DNA of 16,532 bases, taken from positions 1-16,532 of the forward strand of contig NZ_CASEGO010000060.1 of assembly GCF_949287625.1 (NCBI RefSeq), given 5' to 3'. Numbering within the stretch: the first letter of the stretch is position 1; each line of letters begins with the position of its first letter. The DNA comes from an uncultured Brachyspira sp. Its GTDB lineage: Bacteria > Spirochaetota > Brachyspiria > Brachyspirales > Brachyspiraceae. The position numbers and the translations under genes were made by a program. This document shows positions 14,962 to 16,532 of this stretch, in pieces. The notes below the pieces were generated by a model. The model saw only the letters and a list, made by a program, of their open reading frames with translations, made no database searches and was not told the origin of the DNA.

Positions 14962-15658
14962 ATAAAATAAGATTATCTTCTATTTTTTTATCTGAGAAAT
15001 TTGATTTTATAGGCTCAAATGAATATCTATGCATATCGCTTGCTCCATACATTTCAATAGCTTTCATATGCTCTTTAGTTCCGTAGCCTTTATTTTTAGC
15101 AACTTTATACTTCTGATAAACTTCAGGAAGATCATTCATCATTCTATCCCTTTCTACCTTAGCAACTATACTTGCACAGCCTATACTGTAGGATTTAAAA
15201 TCTCCTTTTGTTATAGAGCATTGCTTTATATCAATATCTAGTTTTACAGCATCTATAAGAAGTACATCAGGCTTTATATTTAATCCCCTAACAGCATTAA
15301 CCATAGCAAGTTTTGTAGCATTATAAATATTAATCTCATCTATAGTTTTTGCATCCACCGAATATATACTGTAACATAATGCTTTATTAATAATTTTATC
15401 ATAAAGCTCTTCTCTTTTTTTAGCAGATATTTTTTTAGAGTCATCAACCTCTTCTACGATATTTTCTCTTGACACTTCAATATCATTATTAAGTTCTAAA
15501 GGCATTATAACAGCAGCAACTGTAACAGGTCCGAATAAACAGCCTCGTCCTACTTCATCAATACCGCATATATATTTATAGCCTAATGATAAGTACTCTT
15601 TCTCATAGGCAAATTTGTCTATGACGGAGGAATTATATTTAGAGTCAAACATATCCAT
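14960..15658 (-). CDS. rnhB: Ribonuclease HII
   Basis: 232 residues. The enzyme cuts the RNA strand of RNA-DNA hybrids, including single ribonucleotides in DNA. The four acidic metal-binding residues fit the family: D34 and E35 in IDEVGRG, D136 in LLIDAV and D153 in KGDFKSYSIG. CASIVAKVERDR (161-172), GYGTKEH and HRYSF complete the type 2 signatures. About 25 residues at the N-terminus and 15 at the C-terminus extend the usual core. A strong AAGGAGGG site (15676-15669, minus) precedes the ATG, which supports this start. It follows the coiled-coil gene by 24 bases, so they share an mRNA. The stop codon overlaps the end of repeat copy D. Confidence 0.94.
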   Translation of the reverse strand: MDMFDSKYNSSVIDKFAYEKEYLSLGYKYICGIDEVGRGCLFGPVTVAAVIMPLELNNDIEVSRENIVEEVDDSKKISAKKREELYDKIINKALCYSIYSVDAKTIDEINIYNATKLAMVNAVRGLNIKPDVLLIDAVKLDIDIKQCSITKGDFKSYSIGCASIVAKVERDRMMNDLPEVYQKYKVAKNKGYGTKEHMKAIEMYGASDMHRYSFEPIKSNFSDKKIEDNLIL

Positions 15659-15682
15659 AAAAATTAATCCCTCCTTAAAATA

Positions 15683-16532
15683 TTATAATAGCTGATAAGC
15701 CAAAAATACTATTATTATAACAGCAAATAAAGAAATAGATACTATAGCAACATTACCTATTTTTTTATTCACTTCTTTAATTTCTTTATTATTCTTTGCC
15801 TGATTGTCTTCTATTTTTTTGATTCTTCTATTATTTTTAGAACTCTCTTCATTAAGTCTGTTTTCTATATAATTAATCAGCTTTTCATTTTGAGGATTAT
15901 TATAATTTACTTTGTTTAATCCTTTGCTGTAATTTTGAACTTTATTAGATTCTAATTTTGTATTTACAGTATTGGCAAGCTCTTCGTATTTTAAATAATT
16001 ATTTTCTAATATTTCATTAATATTTTTAATGAATGCCTCGTATCTTCCGTCAGCATTTTGATTTTCTTCATCAAAATATTTTTTCTGCTCTTCAATACTG
16101 ATATTAAATTTATTATTCAAATCATCAGCGAGCTCTTCATATTTTATATTGTTTTTTTCTAATATATCATTTATAGTTTTGATAAATGCATCATATTTAT
16201 TGTTCTGTTCTTCCATATGTGTATTAATTTTATTATTTATATCTTCATAAGTTTGATGCATTTCTTCTTCAAGGTCTTTATGTACTTTTCTTAAAGATGA
16301 AATATCTTTAAAAGTTTTTAGGTTCTGTTCCAGCATTACATTGTTATAGTTAGAATTATTATTATCTATTTTTTCTGTAATGCTTTCATCTAATTCTTCT
16401 TTTAATTTAGATATATTATTGTTTTGCTCTTCAAAGAATTTTGATTGTTCTTCTTTACTATTTTCTATTTGACTAAATAATTCTTCTAATTTATTATTAC
16501 TATATTCTTTTTGTTCTTCTAGTTTAGAACTT
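15683..16532 (-). CDS. Tail-anchored coiled-coil protein, N-terminus beyond window
   Basis: The reading frame is open to the edge of the window, so the ATG at 16336 is internal and the gene is partial; 283 codons are at least partly visible. The protein is almost all charged coiled coil (Glu, Lys, Asn, Gln). A segment of about 30 residues, Y(D/E)AFIKxINxILE then KYEELA, occurs twice about 50 residues apart, and EEQxK motifs recur upstream. A single C-terminal hydrophobic segment (AIVSISLFAVIIIVFLAYQ) ends two residues before the stop, the layout of a tail-anchored membrane protein with its coil in the cytoplasm. I do not recognise a family. It lies upstream of rnhB in one operon. Confidence 0.8.
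   Translation of the reverse strand, partial: SSKLEEQKEYSNNKLEELFSQIENSKEEQSKFFEEQNNNISKLKEELDESITEKIDNNNSNYNNVMLEQNLKTFKDISSLRKVHKDLEEEMHQTYEDINNKINTHMEEQNNKYDAFIKTINDILEKNNIKYEELADDLNNKFNISIEEQKKYFDEENQNADGRYEAFIKNINEILENNYLKYEELANTVNTKLESNKVQNYSKGLNKVNYNNPQNEKLINYIENRLNEESSKNNRRIKKIEDNQAKNNKEIKEVNKKIGNVAIVSISLFAVIIIVFLAYQLL

Noticed and set aside
16334..16336. ATG at 16336 as the true start of the coiled-coil gene
   Set aside because: The frame stays open with the same coiled-coil composition to the window edge, and no ribosome site precedes this ATG.

Overview
The window looks like chromosome from a very AT-rich spirochaete, most likely Brachyspira. This is inferred from base composition, codon use, spirochaete-style proteins (a secreted VWA protein, LysM arrays, a dCache chemoreceptor) and a partial gene whose N-terminus fits a butyrate-type acyl-CoA dehydrogenase. 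There is no rRNA, tRNA, CRISPR array, recognisable transposase or phage gene. Most of the DNA is ordinary housekeeping, envelope and sensory genes in short transcription units.

Layout. 1-35 is the start of a minus-strand acyl-CoA dehydrogenase gene. 57-250 is a repeat element (copy A). 435-2126 (+) encodes a secreted von Willebrand A protein, followed by a terminator. 2187-2750 (-) is a PAP2 lipid phosphatase. 2890-3338 holds two repeat elements joined tail to tail (copies B and C). 3339-5467 (-) is an acylphosphatase gene followed by a gene for a protein with seven LysM repeats and an M23/LytM domain that has lost its zinc ligands. 5553-6152 (+) is a small methyltransferase, convergent with and overlapping a second PAP2 gene (6143-6811, -). 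7056-8839 (+) is a translationally coupled pair of unknown genes. 9101-10009 (+) is a SplB-like radical SAM protein. 10276-12450 (+) is a complete PTS EIICBA sugar permease. 12695-14500 (+) is a methyl-accepting chemotaxis protein. 14569-14961 is repeat copy D. 14960-16532 (-) is an operon of a tail-anchored coiled-coil protein (running off the window) and RNase HII.

The most unusual feature is the repeat family (A, B, C, D). Each copy has a core far richer in G+C than its surroundings, mosaic between copies. Its ends each carry TTGACA, usually exactly 17 bases and then TATATA/TATATT, pointing outward: the hexamers and spacing of a housekeeping promoter. Two element ends can share one TATATA, giving 52-bp symmetric junctions. 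Two copies stop right at the stop codon of a neighbouring gene. I see no transposase, so these look like non-autonomous mobile elements that carry portable promoters.

Functional themes are the envelope (two PAP2 phosphatases, the LysM/LytM protein, the VWA protein), sensing and uptake (chemoreceptor, truncated-sensor-like membrane protein, PTS permease) and general housekeeping (RNase HII, acylphosphatase, methyltransferase).
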